In this document: one piece after another, positions 34,332 through 42,836 of the stretch
Layout: each line of letters begins with the position of its first letter
Position numbering within the stretch: position 1 is the first letter of the stretch
Assembly: GCA_021295955.1 (NCBI GenBank)
Contig: JAGWBJ010000002.1
Span: forward strand, 1 to 64,000
From: Dehalococcoidia bacterium
GTDB lineage: Bacteria; Chloroflexota; Dehalococcoidia; Lucifugimonadales; JAGWBF01
Direction: 5' to 3'
DNA length: 64,000 nucleotides
Position numbers and translations under genes: made by a program
The notes under the pieces: generated by a model
What the model saw: the letters and a program-made list of their open reading frames with translations, nothing else
What the model was told of the DNA's origin: nothing
Databases searched by the model: none

Positions 34332-35357
34332 CTACCGCGGCACGCCTATCTGCGCCACCCGCTCCCCGGTGGCCACTATGGGGAAGGTGACCGTGCGCAC
34401 AATGGGGCCCGCCAAGGGGGCCGGCACCTCCTCCACCACGTCTCCGAAGACGTTGGTGATGGTGGCGAGCACCTCCCCTTCGGCCACCTCCTGGTTGAGG
34501 CGGACCCTGGAGTGGAGCAGGCCGCCCCGGCTGGCCCGGGCCTCGCGCATGGCGGTGATGACCGTACCGCGGCCCTGGGGCTCGGGAGAGCCGGGCAGCA
34601 TACCCACGTGCCGCAGCACGTTGGTCACGCCCCTCACGCCCCACCGGACCTCCTCGGGGTCCAGCTGGCCCCCCTCTCCCAGCTCGATTCCCAGCGCCAC
34701 CTTGCCGCCCTCGGCGGCGACGACGTGGGGCGACGTCCCATAGACGTACATGCCCGAGTCGGCGGCCAGGATGTAGTCGACTCCGAAGGCCTTTGCCATA
34801 CGCTCCGACTCCTGGACGACGGCCCCGCAGCGGGGCGGCGGGAGGAAGGCGAAGGGAGCGTACCGGCCCCCCGTGGTCGGTGTATGTACGTCCATCACGT
34901 AGCCGGCCGGCTCCATGAGACGGCGGTACAGGGCGTGGGCGATGAGTCCGGCCATGTTCCCGCCGGGGTCCCCGGGAAAGGAGCTCCACGGGTCCGCCGC
35001 CCCCTGGTCCATGGGAGACTTGATCATGTGCCCGAGGAAGTAACGGTGCTGGATGCGGAAGGCCAGCGGGTTCTGCACCGGCACCACCAGCAGCGTGCCC
35101 CGCAGCTCTTCCAGATCGACGCCCGAGGCGACGGTGGACAGGATCTCGACCCCGTTTATCTCGTCGCCGTGGATGGCCGCCCCCATGTAGAACACCGGGC
35201 CCGGCTGGGAGCCCCGCACCACCATCAGGGGCACCTCCACCCAGCTCCCGTCGGGCAGCTCCAGGGTCCGGATGCGGGTCCGCTCCCTGGTGCCCCGGCG
35301 CAGCTCCAGCCCCTCGATTTGCAGGTCCTCGTCCAGTCCGTCCCTGGGCTCAGTCAT
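34332..35357 (-). CDS. Succinylglutamate desuccinylase/aspartoacylase-family (M14-like) deacylase
   Basis: 341 residues. Zinc ligands H-G-D-E-I-N-G-V-E (about 64-72) and V-M-D-V-H-T (about 154-159), plus N-P-L-A-F and a C-terminal beta domain with L-N-Q-E-V-A-E-G-E-V-L. The family removes acyl groups from N-acyl amino acids or acts as ectoine/N-acetyl-diaminobutyrate deacylases. ATG 35357 with GAGGAGG. Between an MFS carrier gene upstream and HyuB downstream, suggesting uptake and hydrolysis of an N-acyl compound. Confidence 0.88.
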   Translation of the reverse strand: MTEPRDGLDEDLQIEGLELRRGTRERTRIRTLELPDGSWVEVPLMVVRGSQPGPVFYMGAAIHGDEINGVEILSTVASGVDLEELRGTLLVVPVQNPLAFRIQHRYFLGHMIKSPMDQGAADPWSSFPGDPGGNMAGLIAHALYRRLMEPAGYVMDVHTPTTGGRYAPFAFLPPPRCGAVVQESERMAKAFGVDYILAADSGMYVYGTSPHVVAAEGGKVALGIELGEGGQLDPEEVRWGVRGVTNVLRHVGMLPGSPEPQGRGTVITAMREARASRGGLLHSRVRLNQEVAEGEVLATITNVFGDVVEEVPAPLAGPIVRTVTFPIVATGERVAQIGVPR

Positions 35358-35385
35358 GACCGCCTCCTCATTGACTGCCGCATTG

Positions 35386-35453
35386 GTTGCCGCTTCCGGG
35401 CTGCCGCTTCCGGGGCTGCCGCTTCCGGGGCAGGGGGGCTGCCGCTTCCGGGG
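35386..35453. repeat. 15-bp tandem repeats, four copies
   Basis: CTGCCGCTTCCGGGG occurs at 35401, 35416 and 35439 with a degenerate copy before (TTGCCGCTTCCGGG at about 35387). Non-coding, between the MFS and M14 genes. Confidence 0.8.
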
Positions 35454-35468
35454 CGGGATGGTGGCAGG

Positions 35469-36704
35469 TTAACCCCGGGGCCTGGCCGCGTCAACTCCCC
35501 TCAGGCTCAGGGATATCACGGTGGCCAGCCCCGCCACTCCGACCATCATCCACCACGCCCAGTCGTAGGAGCCGGTGCGGTCGACGATCAACCCGAATAT
35601 GGGCGTGGCGCACATGGGCCCCAGGCGTATGACCGTGGCCGCCAGCCCGATGGCCGTCCCCGTCAGCTCCGGGTCCACCGACTCGGCCACCAGGTTCCCG
35701 GTCAGCCCGGACCATCCCATGCCCGTGGCCCCGATGAAGAAGACTACGAGCATCACCAGCCACAGCCCGGCGGTGGGGGGGAGGAGCACCAGGAATGCTA
35801 TGAACACCCCCGTCAGGGCGGCCACCATCGCCAGGAGGCCGCTCCTCCTCCCGCCGAGATAGTGGTCGCTGACCAGGCCCCACACGATCCTGGATATGGC
35901 GCCCCCCGCCAGGGAGACCGACATGCACGCGCCGGCCAGCACCGACGACATGCCCATGGTCTCCTTCAGGAACAGGATCAGGAAGGTCACCACCACCGTC
36001 ATGATGATGCCCATGGCCGCGGCTACCGCTGCCCCCAGCCAGACCCCCCGGCTGCGCACGACCTGCCTCAGCTTCTCCTTGGCTGGACCGCCGGCGGCCG
36101 CGGCCGCCGACGCCGTGCCCTTCTCCGGGTCCCTGTAGAAGAGGAAGAAGGCCACCGTGCAGACGGCCACCCCCGCCGCTATGACCATGACCGAGACCCT
36201 CCAGCTATAGACCTCGGCTATCAGGGTCAGTATCAGCGCCGACAGGATGCCCCCCACCGGGAAGCTGGCCTCGGCAGTCCCCATGGCGACCCCCCGGTGC
36301 CGGGGACTCATCCAGTCCATGATCGCCTTCACGAAGCAGGGAAAGGAGCCGGCCGAAGAGACTCCCAGGAGGAGCGCCAGGAGCACGCCCTGCAACAGGC
36401 TGTCCATCTGGGAGAAGAGCACGAGACACACCACGACGCTGAGCAGGGTCAGCGACTGGAGGCGCCGGACTCCCACCACGTCGGCCAGCAGGCCGGCCAG
36501 GAGGGACGTGCCGATGCCGCCCAACACCCGGGCCGAGGAGATGAGGCCTATCTCCGCCCGGTCGATCTTCAGGTCGTCCTGGATGAAGGGAAACAGGGCG
36601 CCGAAGCCCACGAAGGTGGAGGCCAGGGCCGTCAGGGTAGCTACGGACAGGGCCATCACGACCCAGGGATAGGGTATGGATGACGGCAGACGGATGAGGG
36701 TCAT
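35469..36704 (-). CDS. MFS transporter (paralogue of the carrier at 25897)
   Basis: 411 residues with twelve predicted helices. Starts P-Y-P-W-V-V-M-A, has L-F-P-F-I-Q-D-D-L, D-V-V-G-V-R-R-L-Q-S loop and I-V-D-R-T-G-S-Y-D-W near the end, closely matching the other MFS in the window. ATG 36704 has no clear ribosome site; it lies 36 bases after the LLM oxidoreductase stop, so read-through from that gene is likely. Probable organic-acid carrier. Confidence 0.87.
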   Translation of the reverse strand: MTLIRLPSSIPYPWVVMALSVATLTALASTFVGFGALFPFIQDDLKIDRAEIGLISSARVLGGIGTSLLAGLLADVVGVRRLQSLTLLSVVVCLVLFSQMDSLLQGVLLALLLGVSSAGSFPCFVKAIMDWMSPRHRGVAMGTAEASFPVGGILSALILTLIAEVYSWRVSVMVIAAGVAVCTVAFFLFYRDPEKGTASAAAAAGGPAKEKLRQVVRSRGVWLGAAVAAAMGIIMTVVVTFLILFLKETMGMSSVLAGACMSVSLAGGAISRIVWGLVSDHYLGGRRSGLLAMVAALTGVFIAFLVLLPPTAGLWLVMLVVFFIGATGMGWSGLTGNLVAESVDPELTGTAIGLAATVIRLGPMCATPIFGLIVDRTGSYDWAWWMMVGVAGLATVISLSLRGVDAARPRG

Positions 36705-36740
36705 GGCGGGACGGGGCCTGCGGGGGGGCCTGCCGGACCC

Positions 36741-37670
36741 CTACCGGAGCTCGGGCATGACCTTCTCGGCCAAGAGCTCCAGGCCCGCGTGGTCGTAGGG
36801 CGGCTGCAGCTCGACGATAAAGTGGGAGACGCCCAGCTCCACGAAACGGCCCATCTGCTCCACGCACTCCCCGGGTGTCCCGGCGATGAGGGCCTTCTGG
36901 ACCTGGACTCCGAAGCGGCCCAGGGTCTCCCGGGCTATTTCCCTGGCCCGGTCGCCGTCCTCGTGGACCCCCAAGACGAAGTAGATGGACTTCTGTATGG
37001 CGTCGACGTCGGTACCCGCGTCGTCGCAGTGGCGCTTCAGCACCTCGAGCTTGTGGGCGTACTCCTCAGGGTCGACGGAGCAGTTCCAGCCGTCGGCGTA
37101 CTGGGCGATGACCCGCAGCGTGCGCTTCTCCCCAGCGCCGCCGACCCAGAGGGTGGGATGGGGTCGCTGCACCGGCCTGGGATGGCACACGGCGTCGGTC
37201 ATGGTGTAATGCTTGCCCTGGAAGTCGACCCTCGGCTCCGTCCACAGCCGCCTTATAACCTGCAGCGCCTCTCCCAGCATGTCTATCCGCTGGGACACCG
37301 GGGGGAAGGAGATGCCGTACATCCGGTGCTCCCGCTGGAACCAGGCCGCGCCCAGGCCCATCTCCAGGCGGCCGCCGGTGACGATGTCCAGGGCCGCGCC
37401 CATCTTGGCGACGATGCCGGGGTTGCGGAAGGTGTTGCCCAGTACCAGGGGCCCCACCCTCATGTGGCGGGCCTGCATGGCCAGGGCAGTGGTGGTCGTC
37501 CACTCCTCCAGGTAGGGCCCCTCCTCGTCTCCGGCGAGGGGCAGGAAATGGTCGGGCATCCAACCGCAGTCGTAGCCCAGGTCGTCGGCCAGCTTCCAGA
37601 GGGCCAGTAGCTCGTCGTAGCCCGCGTGTAGCTGCTGTGGCGCGATGCCGAAGGTCACTCCAGACTTCAC
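36741..37670 (-). CDS. LLM-class (luciferase-like) flavin oxidoreductase
   Basis: 309-residue TIM-barrel of the bacterial luciferase-like superfamily, using FMN or F420. F-G-I-A-P-Q-Q, G-W-M-P-D-H-F-L-P, L-G-N-T-F-R-N-P, R-L-E-M-G-L-G-A-A-W, H-P-T-L-W-V-G-G-A-G and I-A-G-T-P-G-E-C-V-E are family landmarks. Start GTG 37670 with AGGAGGGC; upstream residues in the open frame are not family-like. Such oxidoreductases are expanded in SAR202 and attack recalcitrant organics; substrate unknown. A related gene is cut by the right edge of the window. Confidence 0.9.
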   Translation of the reverse strand: MKSGVTFGIAPQQLHAGYDELLALWKLADDLGYDCGWMPDHFLPLAGDEEGPYLEEWTTTTALAMQARHMRVGPLVLGNTFRNPGIVAKMGAALDIVTGGRLEMGLGAAWFQREHRMYGISFPPVSQRIDMLGEALQVIRRLWTEPRVDFQGKHYTMTDAVCHPRPVQRPHPTLWVGGAGEKRTLRVIAQYADGWNCSVDPEEYAHKLEVLKRHCDDAGTDVDAIQKSIYFVLGVHEDGDRAREIARETLGRFGVQVQKALIAGTPGECVEQMGRFVELGVSHFIVELQPPYDHAGLELLAEKVMPELR

Positions 37671-37722
37671 TTGGCTGCCCTCCTGTGTATGGACGCCCGG
37701 TCCCGGGCGCGAAACGCCTCTG

Positions 37723-37751
37723 AGTATACTGTACCCCCGCCGACCCAGCAA
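37723..37751 (-). promoter_or_regulatory. Promoter of the LLM oxidoreductase gene
   Basis: Minus strand TTGCTG (37746-37751), a 17-bp spacer and TATACT (37723-37728). Confidence 0.4.
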
Positions 37752-37760
37752 CGGCAGCCC

Positions 37761-37790
37761 TTGACAACCGTCGGTAGGCGACCGGATACT
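37761..37790 (+). promoter_or_regulatory. Promoter of the SelA-like gene
   Basis: TTGACA (37761-37766), an 18-bp spacer and GATACT (37785-37790), giving a leader of about 190 bases that contains the palindrome at 37843. Confidence 0.5.
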
Positions 37791-37842
37791 GCCCGGTGGG
37801 ACAAACCTCGTAGCTCTACCCGTCAAGGTCCGACAGGGTAGT

Positions 37843-37871
37843 CCGTCGTTCCGGCGAAGGCCGGACGACGG
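37843..37871. repeat. Extragenic palindrome, 12-bp stem
   Basis: CCGTCGT (37843-37849) with ACGACGG (37865-37871) and CCGGC (37851-37855) with GCCGG (37860-37864), one bulged T. It resembles the palindrome at 22151. Confidence 0.65.
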
Positions 37872-37989
37872 GAGCGAGGTTGCCAGAGCCCCGTCAGCCC
37901 ATCAGGGGTTTGCGCCCCCCTTCTGAGAGAGCTCCCTCAGCGGATATCTGGGACCGAACACTAGTATCAGTTGCAACAGGAGGAGACCC

Positions 37990-39126
37990 ATGCCCGTAGA
38001 CACCGCTCCCGAGGCCCTGCGCCGCCTCGGAGTACGCCCGGGGCTCAACTGCTCGGGGACCAACACCAGGTTCGGCGGCGCACGCATCTGGCCCCAGGTC
38101 AAGGAGACCATGGACGCCGTCATAGAGCTGGACGTGGACATGCACGAGCTGACCCGCAAGGCGGGCCGGCGCCTGGCCGAGCTGTGCGGCGCCGAGGCCG
38201 CCGTCATAACCTCCGGCGCCTCGGGAGCCATGACCCTGCAGGCGGCGGCGTGCATCGCCGGCACGGACCCGGCGAAGATCCACCGCCTGCCCGACACCAC
38301 TGGCATGAAGGCGGAGATACCCATCTACAAAGGACACCGCATCCGCTACGACCAGGCATGGCGCAAGGCCGGCGCCACCCTGGTGGAGTACGGCGACATG
38401 AGGGACTGCTCCCAGTGGGAGCTGGAGCAGGCCATGGGACCGGAGACGGCGGCCCTGGCCTACATGGTCGGCCCGACCCTGCCCTACTCGGCCCTGGCCC
38501 TGGAGACGGTGTGCGAGACGGCCCGGGCCCACGGGCTCCCGGTCATCGTCGACGCCGCCGCCATGCTCCCGCCCAGGGCCAACCTGCGCAAGTACCTGGA
38601 CCAGGGGGCCGACATGGTCGCCTTCAGCGGCGGCAAGGGGCTGCGGGGACCCCAGGGCGCCGGCCTCCTGCTGGGCCGGGCGGACCTCATCGAGGCCGCC
38701 ATCGCCAACACCTCCCCCAACCACGGCGTGGGACGCTCGGGCAAGGTGGCCAAGGAGGAGATGCTGGGCCTGCTGACCGCCGTGGAGGTGTTCCTGGCCC
38801 AGGACGAGGAGGCCGAGTTCGCCAACTGGTCCCGTCAGAGCAGGTACATCGCCGACGTCCTGGCCGAGCTGCCGGGACTGACGGCCACCGTGGAGAACGA
38901 CGGCGTGGAGTGGGTGGTGCCCACCGCCGTGGTACAGCTCGGCCGGGACTGGAGGGGCCAGTCCAAGGCGGCGGTAGCGGCCCGGCTGAAAGAGGGGGAC
39001 CCGCCCATCTTCATCGGCCAGGCCCCGACGCCGGGCACCCTGTTCGTCAAGACCATCAACCTGAGCGACGCCGACGTGGAGCTGGTGGCCGCCCGGCTTC
39101 TGGAGGTGCTGGCGGGCCCGGCCTAG
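37990..39126 (+). CDS. SelA-fold PLP-dependent enzyme (D-glucosaminate-6-P ammonia-lyase-like)
   Basis: 378 residues. Type I PLP fold of the selenocysteine-synthase family: N-C-S-G-T-N-T-R-F-G-G, E-A-A-V-I-T-S-G-A-S-G-A, V-I-V-D-A-A-A (PLP Asp) and the lysine in F-S-G-G-K-G-L-R-G-P-Q-G-A-G. It is much shorter than true SelA and lacks its N-terminal domain, so tRNA selenylation is unlikely; relatives act on amino sugars or amino acids. ATG 37990 with AGGAGGAG. Related enzymes elsewhere neighbour deacetylase-type amidohydrolases like the one at 39912, which fits. Confidence 0.87.
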   Translation: MPVDTAPEALRRLGVRPGLNCSGTNTRFGGARIWPQVKETMDAVIELDVDMHELTRKAGRRLAELCGAEAAVITSGASGAMTLQAAACIAGTDPAKIHRLPDTTGMKAEIPIYKGHRIRYDQAWRKAGATLVEYGDMRDCSQWELEQAMGPETAALAYMVGPTLPYSALALETVCETARAHGLPVIVDAAAMLPPRANLRKYLDQGADMVAFSGGKGLRGPQGAGLLLGRADLIEAAIANTSPNHGVGRSGKVAKEEMLGLLTAVEVFLAQDEEAEFANWSRQSRYIADVLAELPGLTATVENDGVEWVVPTAVVQLGRDWRGQSKAAVAARLKEGDPPIFIGQAPTPGTLFVKTINLSDADVELVAARLLEVLAGPA

Positions 39127-39163
39127 CGGCGGGAACCGGCGCAGCCGCCGGGGGGCTCTGGCC

Positions 39164-39910
39164 CTACCCCTCCTTCTTGGAGCCCGGGTCTCCGGCGGGG
39201 CAGAAGGTCCCCACGAGGGTCAACGGCGCGTCCCCTGTGTTCTCCAGACAGTGAGCCAAGCCCGGCGGCAGGTAGATGCACGTGCCCCGGCCGATGGGGT
39301 GGCTCTCGTCGTCCACGTGGACGATGCCGTCGCCGCTCACGATGTATATGACCTCTTCGTAGGTGTGGGTGTGGAAGGGCGCCTTGCTTCGCTCTATGAA
39401 CCCCACGAACTGGGTCAGGTTGCGGCAGCCGTACCTGGGGTCGATGAGGAGCTTGAAACGGCGCTCTTCCCCCGCGGGGATATCCTCTTCTTCATCCACC
39501 GACACCCACAGCTTGCCGTCCTCCCGCAGGTGGGCTTCGGCCTGCTGGCCCGGCGGCTGGCCGGGTTGAGGGGAGACGGCCGAGAGCAGCACCAGCTCCC
39601 CCGGCCCGTGGCTGGCGATGCGGCACCGCACCCCCGGCGGGACCAGCACCCCCATGTCCGGCCGGAGGGCGCACTCGGCGCCGCCGATGACCGCTTCGCC
39701 CCGGCCCTCCAGGACGAAGAGCACCTCCTCTTCGCTCCGGTTCAGCAGCTCGCCCCGGGTCCCCGGCAGGTAGCGGAGCACCCGCTGCACCAGGTTCCGG
39801 CACCCGATGGCGCGGTTGATGGTCTCCCGCCCCGTGCCCAGGCCCCCGGGGAGGCCAGACTGGAGCGCCTCCGACTCCCGGGTCACGTAGGCGCCCTTCA
39901 GATGGGGCAT
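39164..39910 (-). CDS. Double-cupin protein
   Basis: 248 residues. N-terminal cupin with E-E-E-V-L-F-V-L-E-G-R-G-E-A (about 60-73) but few metal histidines; C-terminal cupin with P-F-H-T-H-T-Y-E-E-V-I-Y-I-V-S-G-D-G and L-P-P-G-L-A-H-C, a complete metal site. Resembles bicupins of the ureidoglycine / glyoxylate type. ATG 39910 follows the amidohydrolase stop by one base, so it is translationally coupled to it. Confidence 0.78.
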   Translation of the reverse strand: MPHLKGAYVTRESEALQSGLPGGLGTGRETINRAIGCRNLVQRVLRYLPGTRGELLNRSEEEVLFVLEGRGEAVIGGAECALRPDMGVLVPPGVRCRIASHGPGELVLLSAVSPQPGQPPGQQAEAHLREDGKLWVSVDEEEDIPAGEERRFKLLIDPRYGCRNLTQFVGFIERSKAPFHTHTYEEVIYIVSGDGIVHVDDESHPIGRGTCIYLPPGLAHCLENTGDAPLTLVGTFCPAGDPGSKKEG

Positions 39911-39911
39911 G

Positions 39912-41063
39912 CTAGCTCCACCGGGGCCGCCACCGGGCCCCGTCCTTCACTGTCAGCACGGGCGCGAACCGCCGGGAGGCGCGCAGGCTGTTGCCCAGTC
40001 CGTCCTCGAAGCCGAACTCCCCCTCCTCCAGCTCCAGCACCGCAGCGTCGCCGATGCTCCCGGGCCGCAGGGTCCCCAGCTCCTCCCGACCGATGGCGTC
40101 CGAGGCGTTGACGGTCACCATCCTGATCACGTCATCCAGCGGCACCCCCAGCTCCAGGAAGATGCTCATGTGCTCCAGCAGGTCGTAGTTCACCATCCCC
40201 GACCTGGGCTGGTTTCGGTCGGTACTGATGGTGTCCGGCGGGACTCCCTGCTCCACGGCGGCCCGCGACACGGGGATGGAGCAGTGACGCATGGCCCCGG
40301 CGGTGTCGAACACGACGCCCCGCTGCTGGGCCTCCCGCACGTGCTGCCGGACCTGTCCCGCCTCGTCCAGGACGTTGTGCACGTCCCCGTGGAAGATGTG
40401 GGTGGCGATGTCGCCGGCCTTCAGGTACCCGAACACCTGGTCCAGGGGCAAGGGCGACTCCATCACGTGGACCATCATCTTACTGTCCGTCTCGTCGGCC
40501 ACCCGCCGGGCCATCTCTATGGCCGGCACGGCGTTGGCGGCGGTGGTCCCCGTGGGCGACAGGCGCACCTTCACCCCCAGCACCACGTCCCGGTTCTCCT
40601 GGATGCACCGGATGGCCTCCTCCGCCCTGGCCCACCGGAAGTCCTCCAGGTCCGGGATGCCCATGGTCGTCAGGGTGGTCAGGCCCAGGGTGGACAGGTG
40701 CACGAAGGCGTACATCCGCGTGTCCACGCGCCCGATGACGTAGTCGCGGAACGCCTGGAAGTTGGCCCACCCCACCGAGCCCGCGTCCACTGCGGTGGTC
40801 ACCCCTACGGCGAGGCAGTAGGAGTCGGGGTCGGCCCTGTAGGGATAGATGCGGTGGGCGAAGTGGCCGTGGAGGTCGATGAGCCCCGGCGCCACCAGCT
40901 TCCCAGCCACGTCGACCACCTCGGCTGCGACCGCCGGGGGGATGTCCGCCTCGACCGCGGCGACCAGGCCGTCCTTGAAGCCCACGTCCCGCACGGCGCG
41001 GAGGCCCTGGGCCGGGTCCACTACCTCCCCGCCCTTGAGGACCAGGTCGTAGTCGAAGGCCAC
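39912..41063 (-). CDS. Amidohydrolase/deacetylase-family metallohydrolase
   Basis: 383 residues. Metal site D-L-H-G-H-F, a bridging lysine in L-G-V-K-V-R-L-S-P, histidines in M-V-H-V and T-H-I-F-H-G-D, and a late D-x-N region (S-T-D-R-N-Q) match the dihydroorotase-related deacetylase group (EF_0837-like). GTG 41063 overlaps the GMC stop by one base (TAGTG) after GGAGGGG. Operon order GMC oxidoreductase, this gene, cupin. With the SelA-fold enzyme converging from the other side, an amino-sugar or N-acetyl compound is a reasonable guess. Confidence 0.87.
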   Translation of the reverse strand: MAFDYDLVLKGGEVVDPAQGLRAVRDVGFKDGLVAAVEADIPPAVAAEVVDVAGKLVAPGLIDLHGHFAHRIYPYRADPDSYCLAVGVTTAVDAGSVGWANFQAFRDYVIGRVDTRMYAFVHLSTLGLTTLTTMGIPDLEDFRWARAEEAIRCIQENRDVVLGVKVRLSPTGTTAANAVPAIEMARRVADETDSKMMVHVMESPLPLDQVFGYLKAGDIATHIFHGDVHNVLDEAGQVRQHVREAQQRGVVFDTAGAMRHCSIPVSRAAVEQGVPPDTISTDRNQPRSGMVNYDLLEHMSIFLELGVPLDDVIRMVTVNASDAIGREELGTLRPGSIGDAAVLELEEGEFGFEDGLGNSLRASRRFAPVLTVKDGARWRPRWS

Positions 41064-42610
41064 TAGAGCCCCTCCTTGATGAAGTCCGACACCCGTTCGC
41101 CTATGGTCATGGTGGTGACGTTGGTGTTGGCGCGGACGCAGTTGGGCATGATCGACGCGTCCACCACCCTCAGGCCCTGGAGGCCGTGGACCCTGCCGTG
41201 CTGGTCCACCACCGCCATGGGGTCCGAGGACGGGCCCATCTTGCACGTGCACGAGATGTGCTGCCCCGTGGTGGCCTCCCGGCGCAGCCACGCGTCCAGG
41301 GCGTCGTCGGACTCCACGTCCGCGTCCGTGGGCGCGGTGCGCTCGGTCAGGATGTCCTTGTAGTCCTCGTGCTGGCCCAGCTTGATGCACAGGCGCACCA
41401 TCTCGCGCATCCTGCGGCGGTCGAACTCCTCCTGCAGGTAGTTGTAGTCCAGGAAGGGCTGTACGTTGGGGTCCGTCGAGGTGAGGCGCAGCTCCCCCGA
41501 CCCCACGGCCAGGTCCAGGATGCAGACCATGCGGACCCCCAGGGCGTCCATGCGGGCCCCGCCCGTGTTCACCCGCTCGGTGGCGAAGGAGCTCATGAAC
41601 ACCATCATGTCGTTGCGCAGGTCCGAGCCGCTGGCGGTGTACCTGAGGGCCACCTGGACCCGTGGGGCTAAGCCGTCCAGGGGATACCCCTCTCTGACCC
41701 TCCAGTCCACCCAAACCGAGGGATGATCCCTCAGGTTCTGGCCCACCCCGGGCTTGTCCAGCACCAGGGGGATGCCCAGCTCCTTCAGGTGGGCGGCGGG
41801 GCCTACCCCGGACAACATGAGAAGCTGGGGCGAGCCGATGGCCCCGGAGCTGAGGATGATCTCGTTGGCCTCGACGACGAACTTCTCGCCGCCGCTCTCC
41901 ACCTCCAGGCCCGTTGCCCGGTTGCCGTCGAACAGTATCCGGTGGGCGGTGCAGTCGGCCCGCAGGGTCAGGTTCAGTCGGTGCCTGGCGGGGTCCAGGT
42001 AGCCCAGGGCCGTGCTCATGCGGATGCCGTTGGGGTTGTTGAAGGGGATGGGCCCCACCCCCGAGGCGTCGGGGTTGTTGTGGTCCGGGCTGTCGCCGAA
42101 CCCGGCGGCCCGGCAGGCGTTGTAGAAGGCCATCTGGTCGGGCCGCCACTCCTCCCGCTTGAACCTCCGGGCCACTATGGGGCCGTCGGAGGAGTGGAAG
42201 TCGTCCTGGAAGTCGGTGTCAGTCTCCACCTTACGGAAGTAGTGGAGCAGGTCCTGGAACTTCCACTTGTCGTTGCCCATCGCCGCCCAGGAGTCGTAGT
42301 CCTCGGGCACGCCCCGGAGGAACACCTGGCCGTTGATGGCGCTGGAGCCCCCCGTCACCTTGCCCCTGGGCACCATCATGGGCACCGCCGTGTCCGTCGC
42401 CTTGCCAATGAACTGCCAGTTGTGGTCGCTGACCATCACGTCCGTCGCCGTGGCGTAGCCGAACTTGACCTCGTCCGGCAGCCGCTCGAACTCCGGGTAG
42501 TCGGGCCCGGCCTCCAGCAACAGCACCGACGTGCCCGGGTCCTCGCTCAGGCGCGTGGCCACGATGGATCCGGCGGACCCGGCCCCTACCACTATGTAGT
42601 CATACTTCAT
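41063..42610 (-). CDS. GMC-family FAD oxidoreductase 1 (choline-dehydrogenase-like)
   Basis: 515 residues. FAD-binding GAGSAG (9-14) and L-L-L-E-A-G-P, G-G-S-S-A-I-N-G second FAD motif, S-S-G-A-I-G-S-P-Q-L-L-M-L-S-G-V-G-P signature, and the active-site pair H (G-Q-H-I-S-C-T-C) and N (R-A-N-T-N). Oxidises an alcohol to aldehyde or acid. ATG with AGGAGG. First gene of the GMC-amidohydrolase-cupin operon. Two paralogues lie at 48708 and 53867. Confidence 0.92.
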   Translation of the reverse strand: MKYDYIVVGAGSAGSIVATRLSEDPGTSVLLLEAGPDYPEFERLPDEVKFGYATATDVMVSDHNWQFIGKATDTAVPMMVPRGKVTGGSSAINGQVFLRGVPEDYDSWAAMGNDKWKFQDLLHYFRKVETDTDFQDDFHSSDGPIVARRFKREEWRPDQMAFYNACRAAGFGDSPDHNNPDASGVGPIPFNNPNGIRMSTALGYLDPARHRLNLTLRADCTAHRILFDGNRATGLEVESGGEKFVVEANEIILSSGAIGSPQLLMLSGVGPAAHLKELGIPLVLDKPGVGQNLRDHPSVWVDWRVREGYPLDGLAPRVQVALRYTASGSDLRNDMMVFMSSFATERVNTGGARMDALGVRMVCILDLAVGSGELRLTSTDPNVQPFLDYNYLQEEFDRRRMREMVRLCIKLGQHEDYKDILTERTAPTDADVESDDALDAWLRREATTGQHISCTCKMGPSSDPMAVVDQHGRVHGLQGLRVVDASIMPNCVRANTNVTTMTIGERVSDFIKEGL

Positions 42611-42715
42611 TTCATCCTCCTAGGCTTGGTTCCTTTTGTCATTCGGGCTCCGGTTTAGGGTAACACTACCACCGCCGGGCCGTCGTCTGTCAATGGCCCC
42701 GGCACGACTCGGTCC

Positions 42716-42836
42716 GTCACACGATGGGCCACCGCGGGGGCCCTAGACCGTCACACGGTGGGCCCCGGCGCGCCCCTGGGCCGGCGTCACACGATGGGCC
42801 ACCGCTGGGGGGGCCGGGCCGTCACACGACGGGCCA
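42716..42836. repeat. 35-bp tandem repeat at the 3' end of the amidohydrolase gene
   Basis: GTCACACGATGGGCCACCGC-like units begin at 42716, 42750, 42786 and 42821 (spacing 34-36). The last unit is the end of the coding region: on the minus strand it encodes P-Q-R-W-P-V-V-stop, and the other copies repeat those codons after the stop. Confidence 0.8.

Noticed and set aside
37990-39126. Selenocysteine synthase SelA
   Set aside because: Too short, lacks the N-terminal domain, and no selB, selD or tRNA-Sec is seen.
41064-42149. Upstream extension of the deacetylase frame
   Set aside because: Lies wholly within the GMC gene on the same strand in another phase; no family similarity, and a good start is at 41063.
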